From assembly GCA_021014325.1 (NCBI GenBank), contig CM037464.1, positions 1,953,127 to 2,017,126 on the forward strand: a stretch of DNA of 64,000 nt, read 5' to 3'. Within the stretch, counting starts at the first letter, position 1; each line of letters begins with the position of its first letter. Both the position numbers and the translations under genes were made by a program. Source of the stretch: Plazaster borealis (Eukaryota; Echinodermata; Asteroidea; Forcipulatida; Labidiasteridae). The notes beneath the pieces are model-generated. The model made no database searches. It saw only the letters and a list, made by a program, of their open reading frames with translations, and was not told the DNA's origin. Shown here piece after piece: positions 1 through 38,019 of this stretch.

Positions 1-721
1 CAGTCCGTAAAGATGTAGGCATGGGTATCATCCACTAGGAGCCTGGCTGGTACAGCAGAATGCACTACCTTCCCAATAATATTATTCAACATACACATCG
101 TAAAAACAAATTGCAGGGGATTAGGGGGGTGGGGTTAGATATCGCAGTGAATTTAAACAAGTAAATGATCGAGATTAAAGTATTAAAACAACCCCACAAC
201 AGGAACAATAGTGTATATAATCTGCCATGTATTTTTTATGTCTGTCTTTTTGCTGGAACGTTCTTTTCTTACGGGATTGCTCTTTAATAAGATAGTGATT
301 TAGTTCGCCTTTTGGGCAATCCCAAGGTTGCTAAATTTGTTTTGTAGTACATATTCTTCTGTTTTTCGTAATTCTTGGTCTGATTGTTTTTCTAAGTCTC
401 CTGATTGTATTGTAATGTTTTTTTAAAAGCCAGAATGAATTAATATTAAAAAATAAATAAACAACAAAAAACATCGAAGGAGATATTCATCGAACCGAAT
501 ACCTTCTTCAATGGATAGTCCCGCATGGGATGTTGGGGGTGTTTGTTAGTTTGTTTGTATGTTTTTAGGAGGGGTGTGAACAATAATTGACCAACAGGTT
601 ACCACCTTTTAACAAACAAAAATAGTTATAGACCACAAAATTATTATTTCTATCACCTTCTCCAGTATGATTTATTTGTTCAACCATTTCCCACAACCAT
701 CAAATATATTCCCTCTAAACC

Positions 722-925
722 GAGTTACAACCACTGTCCAAACCGGTTACAACCACTGTCCAAACCGGTTACAACCACTGTCCAAACCGGTTACAACCAC
801 TTTCTAAACCGGTTACAACCACTGTCCAAACCGTACAACCACTGTCCAAACCAAATACAACCACTTTCCAAACCGGTTACAACCACTTTTCAAACCGGTA
901 ACAATTACTTTCCAAACCGGTTACA
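722..925. repeat. Minisatellite, 22-bp unit, about nine copies
   Basis: The unit GGTTACAACCACTGTCCAAA plus CC repeats head to tail with point changes (CTGTCC/CTTTCC/CTTTTC) and one copy missing bases near 828. No spacers are present, so it is an ordinary tandem repeat. Confidence 0.93.
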
Positions 926-2734
926 ACCATCCTGTCTGTCCAAATTTTAAAAGCTGTAGTTCCCATAACCTTTCTCGGTGAAAATATCATCGATTAGACC
1001 TACCTCCAGGTTTTTTACAACCCGTCATTTAGGCTACCACGAGCTATTATCACACCAACAACAATAGAAGTATGCATACAAGTCAAAATCGTGTTATACA
1101 AATTTCAGGAAAAAAAAGAAAAAAAAAAGAAAAAAAGTTTAAAGAATTGGTTTTACAAAGGGGTGCATAATTCAGTTTCATCTCGTACATTTGAAGAAAT
1201 AATCATGGAATTATATTTAAATGTATACAATTCTTTTTTACAAAAACTGCATTTCTTGTGCATTAACTAAGGAAAACTGATTCCGGTAAAATATGGTTGG
1301 TTGAAATCATTCTATTGTAATGGTAAAAGGGCTTAACTGTTCGATTATTATGGAAATTATGGGCTAAATTGGCAATTCTGTTATTAAATTACAAATATTC
1401 AAAAAGCATGCAAATTTAAATATTGGATAGAACACTTTGATTATAGCATAAATACAATGCACGTTATAAAAAAAGACAATTTAAATAGGATTAAAGTAAA
1501 AAAAACATGATCACATGATTAGCATATCACCATCTGCCAACATGACAACTACTTTACTTGCATGTACACACAATACCTGCAGCTGATTTCAGACCAGTTG
1601 GACCCAGTCTGGACCAGTTTGAACCAGTTCTGACCGGTACACAATGCAACATAACAAGATAGCAGATAACCGTGCAAAGTACTGCATGAATATACATCAA
1701 GTGCTTGTCCGACTCTTTCCCAAATGTAAGTCAAAAAGTAAAACAAAATGTCAACTGATCAAGACAAATTTCAGCTCCGAGTCAAACCCGTGACGCATTG
1801 TTTCCTGGCGCGATTGATGAGATCGTGTTATCCCTTCATAGTTATACATTTTCCCGCTCATTTTCGGCAAATAAGCGGCCAATTTGAACGTCGCGTTGTT
1901 CTATTTTGCGTGAAGTTGTAAGCTCCTCAAAACAATCATTCAATTTCACAGATTACAAAATGTGTAGGTCTAAGCAATGTTCTTTTGCGTCGTGCGATTA
2001 AAAAATGCCACAACAATTTACCAATCCACTCAAGCAGCATTCAAATATTGCAGCAGCTTTTCACAGAAATCTCTAGTTGCGCCCACCCTGCTAAATTGCA
2101 TGCAGATTTCTCATAGGTGAAAGAACGCCTTAATTCAATGCAATATCAATTTGGATGCATCAAAGTGAAATTGAGTGACGGATTTGACCGAAGAGGCAAT
2201 ATCGCTTTAATACGAATGTATGAAAGTAAAATAGGTCGCTTTTTGCCGAAAATAACCGGCAAAAAACCCTATACATTTTCGTCCTTTGAGGACGAGTAAT
2301 TTAAGATTCTTAATGTAAACATTTTGCCATGATCCATTCACACAAAATAAGAAGATAAACACATCTGTGTATAGATAATTGTACAGAATTGCTACACTCT
2401 AGCTCCTGGGTGTCCCAAATATTTTCATGAAAATTATTAGAATTTTGTAACTGCACATAAGTCATGGTAGGCCTAAATAAATGCCTTAAAACAAAGTTGG
2501 CTACAGTATTTCAATAGGCCTGCATGTATATTCGAAGTTTTGATACGAATTTATTGTTTTGGGGTTTACTTTTCGTATGATGGCGTTTGTCAACAAAAAT
2601 GCATGCGAAGCTGCAGCTGCAGTTAGTCTGGTTAGTCTACTTAGTCTGGTTCCCTTATTAGGTTCTCTTTTATTATACCATTGATTAATGTTAGACCGAC
2701 CGAGAAGGCAGCAGGCGGTCAAGGAGTAAACACT

Positions 2735-2901
2735 ATGGGCGTTTACGAATCCACGGCTTCGGCTTCGGATCAGGATAGCTAGGCCCCTCAGTTGTTTTGA
2801 CTATACGCGTGCTATGCGTTCAGGGATTCAGACGAGAGAACGGAGCCTGAAGCCTTTAGCCTAAGCCTGAGCTTAAGCCTCCGTTTCGTAAACGCCCTAT
2901 G
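2735..2901. mobile_element. Foldback MITE
   Basis: The ends are inverted copies: GGGCGTTTACGAA on the left and TTCGTAAACGCCC on the right, each followed by GGCTTCGG/AAGCC-rich arms that also pair. About 165 bp, non-coding. Confidence 0.75.
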
Positions 2902-3249
2902 TGTCCCCATGACGGCCATATTGCTACTCTTGACCCTCATGTTGCCACTCACATTCCAATAAAACTACTGAATTAGTGGAGTGCCAACATTGCCTCGAAT
3001 GTCTACACATGGATGATGATCTCCATCCAATAGTTGAGAATGTGGTGTAGACAAGACACCAAACATTGGATGGTTGTCATCATGGTGGACAGAGCAACCT
3101 TTCTTAAACAGGGGAAAGTAAAGAAACCAAATCTAAGCGTTTTGCAAAAGCAATTCTGTGAACAAAACAAAAGCGCTAACGCAACATTGTTAACAACATT
3201 AGAAGCAAACAAGTGGGAATTGAAACTTTGGATGGTGGGAATACAATCA

Positions 3250-3405
3250 AGAGAGGTTTGCTCAGGCACCATGTAAATAATTCTCTTTATGAGCTGTGGT
3301 GGTTCTGGAAAGAATCAGTGGTTTACTGTTGACCCCCCAGTTCACAAAGATAACTATTATTTACATGGTGGCTCCGCAAACCTCACTTGGTATACAAGTG
3401 GCAAA
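3250..3405. mobile_element. Hairpin element, diverged relative of the 23574-23822 palindrome
   Basis: The left arm starts GAGAGGTTTGCTCAGGCACC; the right arm ends GGTGGCTCCGCAAACCTC. They pair imperfectly, and the GAGGTTTGC outer end matches the palindrome at 23574-23822. Confidence 0.6.
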
Positions 3406-4875
3406 TAAGCAATGATTTAGTTAGCATATAGTAGGCGCAGCTGTATCCGAAATAAACAAGATATAATGTTTTGAGCATTAAAGTAGACAATTTAAGATTC
3501 AAATTAAAAAAGCTTATCATGGTTCAAGACTAATGCACATTTCTCTGGAATTAATCTCCACAAAGAGTAATTATTTTCAAATTTTGGTTGAGAGAATTTT
3601 TTAATTTATAATAGTAACAACAAAAACGACCTGCAGCCACCAGTATTCTCATGGTCCTTATGGGCCCTTCCAGCCTCGGTTTGGTTACACTGCTTTTAAT
3701 TGGGGTAGAAAACAAAATGGCTTCACCATGATCAAATTACACTGAGCTGAAATCGACTGATTTTATTTTAAACGGCTATCATCATGTTATAATATTGGCA
3801 TATCAACATTTAAAATATTGATAACGACTCGATGTTAACCTCTTCTTGTCAAGTTTACCTCCAATTTGGTTGGATCCTGAACTTGCTTGTTCAAACTAGT
3901 TCTTGTCATTTTATTAGGCGGATGTTTTAATGCCGTAAATGATTGTCTAGTTTGAATGCAGTTTTATCCAACAATCATATCTGGCTGTGGATGCATACAG
4001 TACCACGACTGATGCAATTCCCTCACCACTTCCAACTGCAACTCACAGTCGAGTTCAGACCAGTTAGATCCAGTTTGAACCAGTTGTGACCGGTTCTACA
4101 GTCCACAACTCTCATGACACACAATAACAAATGGTCATGGCATGTAGCACTGCATTAGGTATCTGCTGTACAGACTCAACCAAGATGAGTAAGACCAGTC
4201 AGATCCAGTTTGGACTGGTTCTATCCACTTTCAGCTTGGAACGGTTGCCATATTCTTCTGTTCATACCTGTGCCTTCTTCTTCTCCACATGGGATCACGT
4301 CCCGCTCTCAACTAGACCTCACCATGAAATTTCTCAAAATAGCCTGTAGGTTAATATCTAAATGCAACTAAATCTAAGCACAAAATAATGTTAATTATTA
4401 AGCTTCATATGTATCAAGTCTGAGTAGATCATATGGGTTAAAACAAAAAAAACTGAAAAAAAAAGCAAAAAGCTAAATTTTTTTTATAAGCAGATGCAAG
4501 CGAAAAGCAACCCCTTACGACCACCTTATTTGTAAGTTGTATAAATGTACATACCAACACAATCAATACAAAATATCATATAATGTTGGCAGCACTCTAA
4601 TTAGACTTATTAAACCAGTTATCACCTTATTTTAAAAGAACACACACTGTATACCATGATTACTTTTCCAATCAAATTTTTAACTACAAAAAAAACCAAA
4701 AAAACACAAACATTTTCGATACCAGGCCATTGTTTTTAAAAAAAAATAAGAGAGATTTCCCAGTCTTGACGTCGACTCACGCCGAAACCCAGGCTGCCAG
4801 AATGTGACATTTCTTATGCCGACTTAAAGGCCCTCATCTCAGAGGCCTTCCATTTCTGATTAAGCACTCTCCTCT

Positions 4876-29728
<24,853 letters not shown>

Positions 29729-30304
29729 GGACTTGAAATGTTGCAATGTTAAAGAAACCTTCAAAATGAAAACACATGGAATATTAAACATGCAGTAATG
29801 AATGGCAAACATTTGGGAACGGAGCTGAAAACTTCATAAATGTGTGGCTCGACAGAATCACACAGATTTCAAGAAACATTTAAAACAACAGAGCTGAAAA
29901 AAAAATGTTGAATTAATCAATATTTCCAATCGGAGAAACATTTCCTTTGCTTTGAAAAGAAACATATTGGTCCGGATATTGTCTTCAAGGAAGTGGTTAA
30001 GTTGAAGGCCAAAGTCTTAACTTCAAAAGAACAGCTTTACAACTTTCTTCTAGAATACTCTTGTTTGAAAGTTTCAAGCATTATCATAATATTAAAATAA
30101 GCAAGCTTGGAGTGGACTTTTAACACTGCTGTACTGGAGCCGGTTTGGTCCAAGGCTGCAGGCCTGATAGCTAGAACTTTCCTGGCAGGAAAATTTTTTT
30201 TTTGCTAACCTTGTGGCAAGCAGAAAGTACACTGCACCTACAAATTATGCCTTTTCGATGAGTTTGACAGGATTAGAAATTCAAGTTTGAAATAGTCAAA
30301 CAAT

Positions 30305-30433
30305 GATTTCACAAAACTCTTCCTAAACTTAGGACTAGTCCTAGGTAATGCTAAGAGACAGGACTAGTCTTAATTAAGTTAAGTTAAGATTAGTTACTGA
30401 TCCTAAGACTAGTCTTATCTCTTTTGTGAAATC
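30305..30433. mobile_element. Foldback MITE
   Basis: GATTTCACAAAACTCTTCCT and the inverse end CTCTTTTGTGAAATC flank paired CTTAGGACTAGTCCT / AGACTAGTCTTA arms. Confidence 0.75.
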
Positions 30434-31223
30434 AGCCCCTGGGAACTTATTGGGAGGATTGTCTCCTGTGAAACAGGGTAAGACTAACAGTAAACAGGTT
30501 GACCTCGTCTCTGTCTGAATGTGATGCAGTGTCCCACAAAAAACCCATGAACTATTGATACTATGTGACATTGATACAAATACAAATGTGCAACGAAGTC
30601 CTGCACTGCATTCACTGTGTAATAACCCAAGCTTTGTTTACAAAGCATGTTTTCAATGTGTCTAGACTACACAAGGTAAACGTTGAAAACCTTAGCTCAA
30701 ACATGGCAGTGGGTGAGGATTTCTGGTTTAGTCTTGAGGGCTTGGAACTTCTTTCTTTTCAGTCTCACAGTACCGGGTACTTAATTTTGTTAAAACTTAT
30801 GTAAGAGCTTTGCACGGGCAAGGGTACAACTGATACTTTTAGAGTAGACATTTTGTCCCTCAAGATGGTCATTAGTGCATTAAAATGTATGGTTTTCATA
30901 AAATTTGTTTTGCATATTTTGAAGCTCCTGGTAAATGGAGTTTATTGATCAAGAGTGGTCTCCAAAGTAATTGTTTGGCAAAAAGAAACAATCATTTAAG
31001 AAGCAAAACAATTTATTTGCAGATTTTGATGTAGTTTTCAAATTTATACACATTTTTTGTTTAATGACCTTTTGATCATTAAGAAAATGAAAAATGAAAG
31101 TAACAATCTTATATATTTTTTTTGCCAACTTTGTAGTGTTAAAGGTATTTCAACCAGCCACTGCAGTTGTTTGATTTGACTCATTTTTTAGTTGCCACAT
31201 AGTTGTGTTTACAGACTTATTGC

Positions 31224-31349
31224 CAGGCTTCGAATTAGAAAAAAAACCCTACATGCACTAGTGCGTGCATGTAATTTATTGGAGCTGCGTGCACGTCGGA
31301 AAAGTTACATGCACTGGTGCACGCGTGCACCCGGGTAATTCAAAGCCTG
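31224..31349. mobile_element. hAT-like MITE with 8-bp target duplication
   Basis: The 126-bp element starts CAGGCTTCGAATTA and ends TAATTCAAAGCCTG (imperfect 14-bp inverted repeats). CTTATTGC flanks it on both sides (31216-31223 and 31350-31357), the 8-bp duplication typical of hAT transposition. Confidence 0.85.
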
Positions 31350-31599
31350 CTTATTGCCAATCATTTTATCTTGTTGAAGACAAACCACTTATCAAGAAAA
31401 TTAACCAGCTTGGTGTCCAATATCCATGGCTGCATTGTACTGATCGTGGATTTGTGATTTCCATTTTTAACAGAACTTTGTGTGTCAGATTTAATAACGT
31501 CAACTCGGGCTATTTGGAGCTTATAGGCAAAGTATACCTATGGTTTGGGGGAACCGTTCGATTGTTTTAATCCTAAACAAATGTAGATATATATATACA

Positions 31600-31905
31600 A
31601 TAAAACTAACCTGTGAACATTTCATTTCAAAAGGTGGTACAGGTAGCGCTTTTTAGATATCGCCGTCTGAAGCAATTATGTCCACACAGGAAGCATAATC
31701 CGTAATTGGAATGTATACACAATCTGAGAAACGTTTCTCAGTTTGAATATGTTTTTGAATCCCTCTCTCTAAAACCACATTCCTTCAAAGGGAATTGTTT
31801 CTCAATTATGTTATACATTATCAACAGCTGCAGTGCTTCTTACTTTAAGTAAGTTTTTGTGGTCATTAATTGTTAGGGTAATTACCAAAGGTATACCCTC
31901 CATTG
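31600..31905. mobile_element. MITE of the TTTGGTAATT family
   Basis: Contains CATTTCATTTCAAAAGGTGG, CACAATCTGAGAAACGTTTC and TTACCAAAGGTATACCCTCC at the right end. Confidence 0.7.
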
Positions 31906-32111
31906 GTGGTGTACCATGAGGTACTACTCTTGGTCCTGGCAGCTTTCAAATCTTTATTTCAAATCTTTATTGCTTCAAAATGCTTTGTAAATTTTAATTT
32001 TGTTGACTTAAAACCATTTGAAATAGTGGCTCCATTCATGAGGACTTGAACGATTTGGCAGTCTGGTCAAATATTAACGAGTCAAACGTAGCCCCAGTAA
32101 GTGTCGGGGCT

Positions 32112-32393
32112 CTCCAGATATACTTCATAAAAGATAATTCCCTTTTCAAATGATCTGTCTGTCAATGGTTGTCCGTAAAATTTTGTTAAGGCAGCAAAAA
32201 TTATCGGTGTCTGGCTTTGGAGTGACCTTAAAATGGAACCAGTTTTTAACTGTTTGTGTTTTTCAATCATGCCAGTGCTGTGCCTTTACCTCCTGATATG
32301 CTTCATAAAAGATAATTCCCCTTTCAAGTGAATGGTTGTCCGTAAAATTTTGTTAAGGCAGCAAACTTGTGTCTGGCTTCGGAGTGACCTTAA
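32112..32393. repeat. Local tandem duplication, about 190-bp spacing
   Basis: CTTCATAAAAGATAATTCCC, TGGTTGTCCGTAAAATTTTG and GGAGTGACCTTAAA occur twice in the same order (32112-32235 and 32297-32393), the second with a small deletion. Confidence 0.8.
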
Positions 32394-32545
32394 AGGTATT
32401 GTACACTTTTGGTAACAGCTCAAAATCAGTGTTCACATTTTGTGTGATTCAACATGCATGAACAAACAAACCTGTGAAAGTTTGAGCCTAATTGGTCATC
32501 GAGGTCACGAGAAAATAGTGAAAAGAGACCTTATGTGTTTTCTGT
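32389..32545. mobile_element. Partial MITE, TTTGGTAATT family
   Basis: Begins TTAAAGGTATTGTACACTTT and includes AACCTGTGAAAGTTTGAGCC, then stops. Confidence 0.6.
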
Positions 32546-32689
32546 TTTTTTTCAAATTATCGCACGTGATAAAAACTATTGTTTACTCATTTTCATTGCC
32601 ATTATTTTGTATTCGTCTTGTCTTGTTTTTCTCCATTGGGTTAGGGGGGGGGGCAGGGAGAACAGTTCATTGAAAACTGATAGGGCTAC

Positions 32690-32902
32690 CCTGGGTAAAA
32701 TTTTGTTGAATTGATTTTACTTTCATATTGTTAATCACTACATTCCCAACAACATATACATTTTCCATAGCCATAAACTACATTAAACTAAATTAGTTGA
32801 CATTTAGAAACACAATCCCACCCACGTAAAACTCCCATGGTTGAGACCACAATGGTCTCGGAAGTTTAAATATGGGCGAGAATTGTACAGTCTACTGCAC
32901 TC
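32690..32902 (-). mobile_element. Partial MITE, TAGACTGTGCAAGTC family
   Basis: The inverse of this stretch matches the inside of 14514-14911 (ACCACAATGGTCTCGGAAGT against ACTTCCAAGACCATTGTGGT). The right end TGTACAGTCTA is a decayed terminal repeat. Confidence 0.6.
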
Positions 32903-33157
32903 ACATTGAAAAACAGTCATCCTAGGCCTATCCCATTTCTAACAGCTCTACAATGTATTGTACCGAGCTCTTTTTCAATACATCACAAGTTACAGGCATG
33001 TATTTTTTGGGACCCTGCCATTTTACCAGAACTTTCCAAACTGCAATAACACAAACTATTGTCATACCATGATAAAACAGACAATGGAAAATCCACCCAC
33101 TTCCCTTATCAGTCAAACCCACAGACAATAATGTGACTTTATTCTGTCAGGGTTTTA

Positions 33158-33525
33158 AAGCATCGTACATGTTTGGTAATGACTCTGATAATTAATGGCA
33201 ATAAAAACTTACTTTGGTAAGAAGTGCAGCAGCTTTTAATAGTATATTGCATTTTGAGAAACTTTTCACTTCGAAGTACTGCGGTTATGGAAAAAATATC
33301 ATTTTTTATCCCCAAAAAAATTTGAATCTGAGAAGCGTTACGCATAACAGTGTGTATTCCAATTATTCTTCCTGCGTGGACATAACAGCTCCAGATTTTT
33401 GGTAATATCTCAAAAACGCTACCACCTTTTGAAATGAAATTTTCACAGGTTAGTTTTATGGTATCTATATAGGTTTTAAACAAACAATAGGCTCCAATTA
33501 CCAAACGTGTACGATGCCTTTAAGC
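33158..33525. mobile_element. MITE of the TTTGGTAATT family
   Basis: From AGCATCGTACATGTTTGGTA to TTACCAAACGTGTACGATGC; both ends are well conserved. Confidence 0.82.
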
Positions 33526-34367
33526 ATGGTACAAGTACAGAATTTATTTTTGGACGTAGGCCTATGCTGTAAGTGTAAAATAAGGTTGCAAAGAACACTC
33601 ATCAGGAAAATTCTTTAAATCTGAAATCCATTTTAGTATGACCATTGAGGTCTAGTTTTCTCCTGATTTCCCGATCTACTCTGCAGCAGTAGTAGATAAC
33701 TTGATCAATTCTTCACAGCAAATTAGATCTGGTTGGTAAAGGTAGAATTTACATGCCATAACCTAGCCATAACCATAAACAGGCGAAAACACTACGTCCG
33801 GACCATGGAGGTAGAATAATTGTCCGGAACGACCACCCCAATGAACTACCAACCATTGTTATACCAAAACCCGATCGATCAAGACGGCCATGCGGTGCAA
33901 CACCACGTGCGGTCAGCCAGCTCTTCCATCCACAACGACCAGCCGCCCAAGCCACAAAACTACAAATGTACCACCAGTCTTTATTCCACCTGGAGGTTCA
34001 ACCATTATTTCATTCCTCCATGGTTCAACTAGCACCAGACAATTCGCACTGATGGTCAGTTTGTATGTTTGAGAACCAAACTTTAGAATAAAACTTGTGA
34101 CAAAAGCAACATTTCTTACTCACCGTGGAATCTCAATCTTTATTACCACACCAGTAAGCTGCTGTCCTGACTGTTATTCAAACCCAGACTTGGTGTCCTG
34201 TGTGCCACTCTAATGTACACCAGCTCAATCTAGCTCTGTTCCGGCGGCCCGGGACAGAAAATGAGTGCTGGACCGATGCCAGTGGTGTACGTGCGGATCC
34301 GAGTGTGGTGGACGTGACGAAGCGTGACGGACTCTTGAACGTCTGCGCTTGCTCTATGGTACATGTA

Positions 34368-35558
34368 CATGCGATTTACTAGACAAACAGGGTAGGGCCG
34401 GACCACGTGCTTTGTGCGCTACATGAGAAACTTTATTCTTACACACGATCCTATTATTTATTTATCAGGAATGATCATGAACTACGCCATATTATTTATT
34501 TAAGCCAATTATGTCACTAAAAGGGTAATATTGCACAACTTCAGAGTAAACACGTGTAACATAACATAAGGCGCTATTCCATCAAGATCATAGCGCACTA
34601 GAAATAAATTAACATGGAAAAAGGTGAGTCTTAAGGACTTTACGAAATGTAGATAGAGTATTAGATTCCCTAATGACAGTAGGAAGATTGTTCCAAATCA
34701 TTGGCCCAGCCACACTGAAAGCCTTTTGACCTAGAACTTTGTTTGCTCGGGGAACATTCAAGCGAGTGATGTCAAGTGTGGACCGAAGGAATCGTGGAGG
34801 AGTGTAATGTGACAGTAAAGTGGCCTATAACGAGGTGTAGTTTTGTTCAAGCATTTAAAAACTAGAAGAGCAATTTTAAAATGGATACGTTCTCTAATTG
34901 GTAGCCAATGAAGTTCCCTAAGTGATGGGGTAATATGTTCTCTCAAGGGTGTGGAACATAATTAAACGAGCTGCACTATTTTGTAATCGTTGAACTCTGT
35001 CCAATTCATATGACGTGGCACCAAATAAAAGGAGATTGCCATAGTCAATACGAGAGAGGACTAAAGCTCTTACAACATGATGGAGAGTATCCTTATCAAG
35101 GTACCGTAATTGAAAATTTATTGATTGGCAGAGGCTAGAAACCTGCTTGCTCATTGTCATGTGAGAATCAAATTTTATTCCTAAATTGCGGACAGAATCA
35201 GTAGGGTCAATCGATGTATCACCCATATGCAAAGATATCTTTGGCAGTTTCTTAAGGTTTTGGGGAGTACCAAGCACACAATGAACTCGGTTTTATTTTC
35301 ATTGAGCTTTAGCTTGTTAGAAGTCATCCAGTTTTGAACATCAGTAATACACAGCTGCACTAGAAAGAAATTAACAGTGTACTGTGCATGCGATTTACTA
35401 GACACATTGCGTTTTTAATAGTTTACACACCATTACACACGATCCTATTATGTAATTATTAGGGATGATCATAAACCACGCCATATTTTATTTAAGCCAA
35501 TTATGTCACTAAAAGGGTAATATTGTGCAAAGACTACAGAGGAAGCACGTGTACTGTA
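34368..35558. repeat. Pair of about 170-bp direct repeats around a LINE insertion
   Basis: CATGCGATTTACTAGAC, ACACACGATCCTATTAT and TATGTCACTAAAAGGGTAAT appear in the same order at 34368-34540 and 35388-35558. The LINE at 34615-35356 lies between them. Confidence 0.85.
34615..35356 (-). pseudogene. 5'-truncated CR1/Jockey-like LINE, 3' part of RT ORF, frameshifted
   Basis: The minus strand encodes, in shifted frames, the post-catalytic region of a non-LTR retrotransposon protein: NWMTSNKLKLNENKTEF, then a segment ending RIDYGNLLLFGATSYELDRV, then LRELHWLPIRERIHFKIALL, and finally FSVAGPMIWNNLPTVIRES to KTHLF. Only the RT C-terminus is present. It is flanked by a 20-bp direct duplication with one mismatch (34595-34614 and 35357-35376; GCACTAGAAA.AAATTAACA), the mark of target-primed insertion. 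No 3' UTR or poly-A remains, and the apparent stop codon comes from target DNA. It cannot encode an active protein. Confidence 0.82.
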
Positions 35559-38019
35559 GCTGCGCAGTACGAGTGACTTGATATTTATCGGGACCGGGAG
35601 TTGACTTTTGGCTTGCAACAGTTGCACAACATTCATAATGTCCTCCTGGAGTATCCCAATGTTCAGGTCTATAACTATTTTAATTTAAAGAGGAAGGGAA
35701 ATGACCATTTCAATTTTGTGATGTAGGCCCATTTTTCTCAGAATGATGCGATGTTTTGGATGTTCACAATTTTTTGCACTGGAAGAGTATCGAATGCAAT
35801 GGTACAAACGTGATGTTAGAGACTTGTAATTGGAAAAGGAGTACATCACAAAATTGAAATGGTAATTTCCTTTCCTCTTGAATTATAAGATGGCAGACTT
35901 TATAATGACTTCTTTACGTTCGGCTATTAGGCTACATGTATTTCAGTGCTACACGCGACGCCAAGAATGGGTCCTAACACTCTTGCGCTACCTTTAGGTG
36001 TTTTTCAAGTTTGAAAAGCCGACCGAACGCTCGCGGCGTCACACTATAGACCCCCTCCTTGCACGAACGTCACACACTGTATGGCCACGCTCCACGTTGA
36101 GACTCAGCAGGGTCCATTCACAAAAAGTAACAAAGCACAACAAAAATGCTTACCGGAATAAGGTTACCAGCCAAAATACCATTTTACATGTGTATGCCTA
36201 CCATCTGTGATTGGCATCTTGGATCATTTTACTCTCATGTGAACTCAATTTTCCTTATTGATTGAACACATTTTTAACTGAATTTCAGCAAAGATCACTT
36301 GTTGCCGTTTTCGTCCAAGCTGGTCTTTAAGCAATATAGAATTTGGCCCAGCTGGTAAGCGTCGTCTACAATTAATTCAGAATCACTATTAGGTCCCTTT
36401 TCTATGGTATTATATCAAACACAGGGGCGTTTATAGACTACCAAAAATGGCGCAACCAAAGTTCGTGATGATGACGTCAGGTGATTTGGACCAATAGGAG
36501 TCCATACACACTGTATAGCCTATAACTCTAATCACTGTATGAATAAAAATTATTTGTTAGAGTCAATGATGAGATAAAACAGAAGACCACCTTTACAAAC
36601 CTGAATGATGTATAGGACCTGTTTAGTAGTGAGATTGTCAAGGAAATCAAGTCACCTTACAAACCAGCAAAACTGTACTTGCGATAGAGCAAATAGGTAA
36701 AACAAACATGTAGAATGTTGGCTAATAGTTTGGGAGTAGTATATTCTAAGATAATCCTTTGTACTGATGTGAAGTACAATGGAATATCATGGAAGGATTG
36801 GAATAATCATTTTTGAGAGAGTTATGCACTAATTTATGGTTTTTCCTGATGAGACAGCTACAGTACAAGTGCTTTTAACCCAAAGGGTAACAATGGCCGA
36901 AGTTTGACTGTGTTATAGGCCCTTTACGGAAACAGATTCTACTGGGAATCATGCTGATGAGGTTTCAATGACAGGATTAATTAAACGGCAATCTGTACTG
37001 AAGGAATTCATGCCAGACAGTATTGTTTTTGTCTGTTTTCTTCACCCCATTCTTTGTTCAAGTTTAATGCCTTCTAAATAAAATGTTTTGTCTGGAAGTT
37101 AAAAGAGTTAACTGCAACACCAGAGGGCGCTATTTATATTCCGTGTGACATTTTCCGTTGACGCCGCGGCCTACATGTAAACAGTATTTTGTGTGTACAG
37201 AGAGTGGCTCTTCTAGCACATTCTGTTCATAACTGCTTTACCAGACGTAAAGAAAAAGCCAACCAACAAGCATTTTGCTAAGCGGATGAGCTACACAATC
37301 GATAACTGGTGTGAAAAGGCGCACGGTGTTGTCAAATTTTCTTGTTTGATCTCTTATTGTGAGACACATTGCTTATGCATTTTTTTCTGAGCCAAAATTT
37401 TGCCTGTAAGCATTTTTTGTATGAGAAATTGGCTTCTCAAACGGAGAGTAAAGACTTTTTTGTTACAAACGACACTAGTACACTCGCAATGACATACCTG
37501 CTTCCTATTATTGTCAGACCAACGTTGTCTTGTTCCCTGTGTGCTTTAGCAATAATGAGTACTGATTTTCACTATATACCAGACTGTTTTTGTCCATCAA
37601 TCCTCGGTTTAATTACATTGGTTCAAGTGGAAGGAACACAAGATGGCTGCACCAGGATGATGAAGGTCTAAATAATGGTCGATCGTACCATGGAGACGAT
37701 CGTACAAACTGAGTTCCCATAATCCTTAGCGACACTGTGAGTGTGATGAGTAACCTACGCTGACGTAATGATCGAATGCGTATGATTTCGCCGCCATCGG
37801 GGAATCCCCAACCCAAAAATGCAATACCCGCGAATAGATTTTTCACTTCGACGTTGTGCGGCATCATTTGGACTGTGCCGGGAAAAGGCGCAAGAAAATC
37901 TCATAAATTCTTGCGAAAATTGTGCAAAAGGTACGTATCAAACAATTTTTTTTTGTATAAGCCTATTTATTTTGTTTTGTTTTACTGCAAATCAGATTTT
38001 TGGTAAAAATCTTTTCACG

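Larger units (their letters stand above)
1..4875. other. Gene-free flank downstream of the melanotransferrin-like gene
   Basis: No coding segment with splice support or recognisable family was found. It holds a 22-bp minisatellite (722-925), a foldback element (2735-2901), a second hairpin element (3250-3405) and AT-rich, poly-A-rich sequence. Short motifs of the type ACCAGTT.GACCCAGT recur near 1590-1640, 4055-4100 and 4190-4222 without an obvious role. Confidence 0.6.

Noticed and set aside
722..925. CRISPR-like repeat array
   Set aside because: Units are head to tail without spacers and the DNA is animal; a minisatellite.
31376..31570. Open frame with EDKPLIKKINQLGVQYPWLH
   Set aside because: Short, begins inside a hAT-like MITE, no splice or family support.
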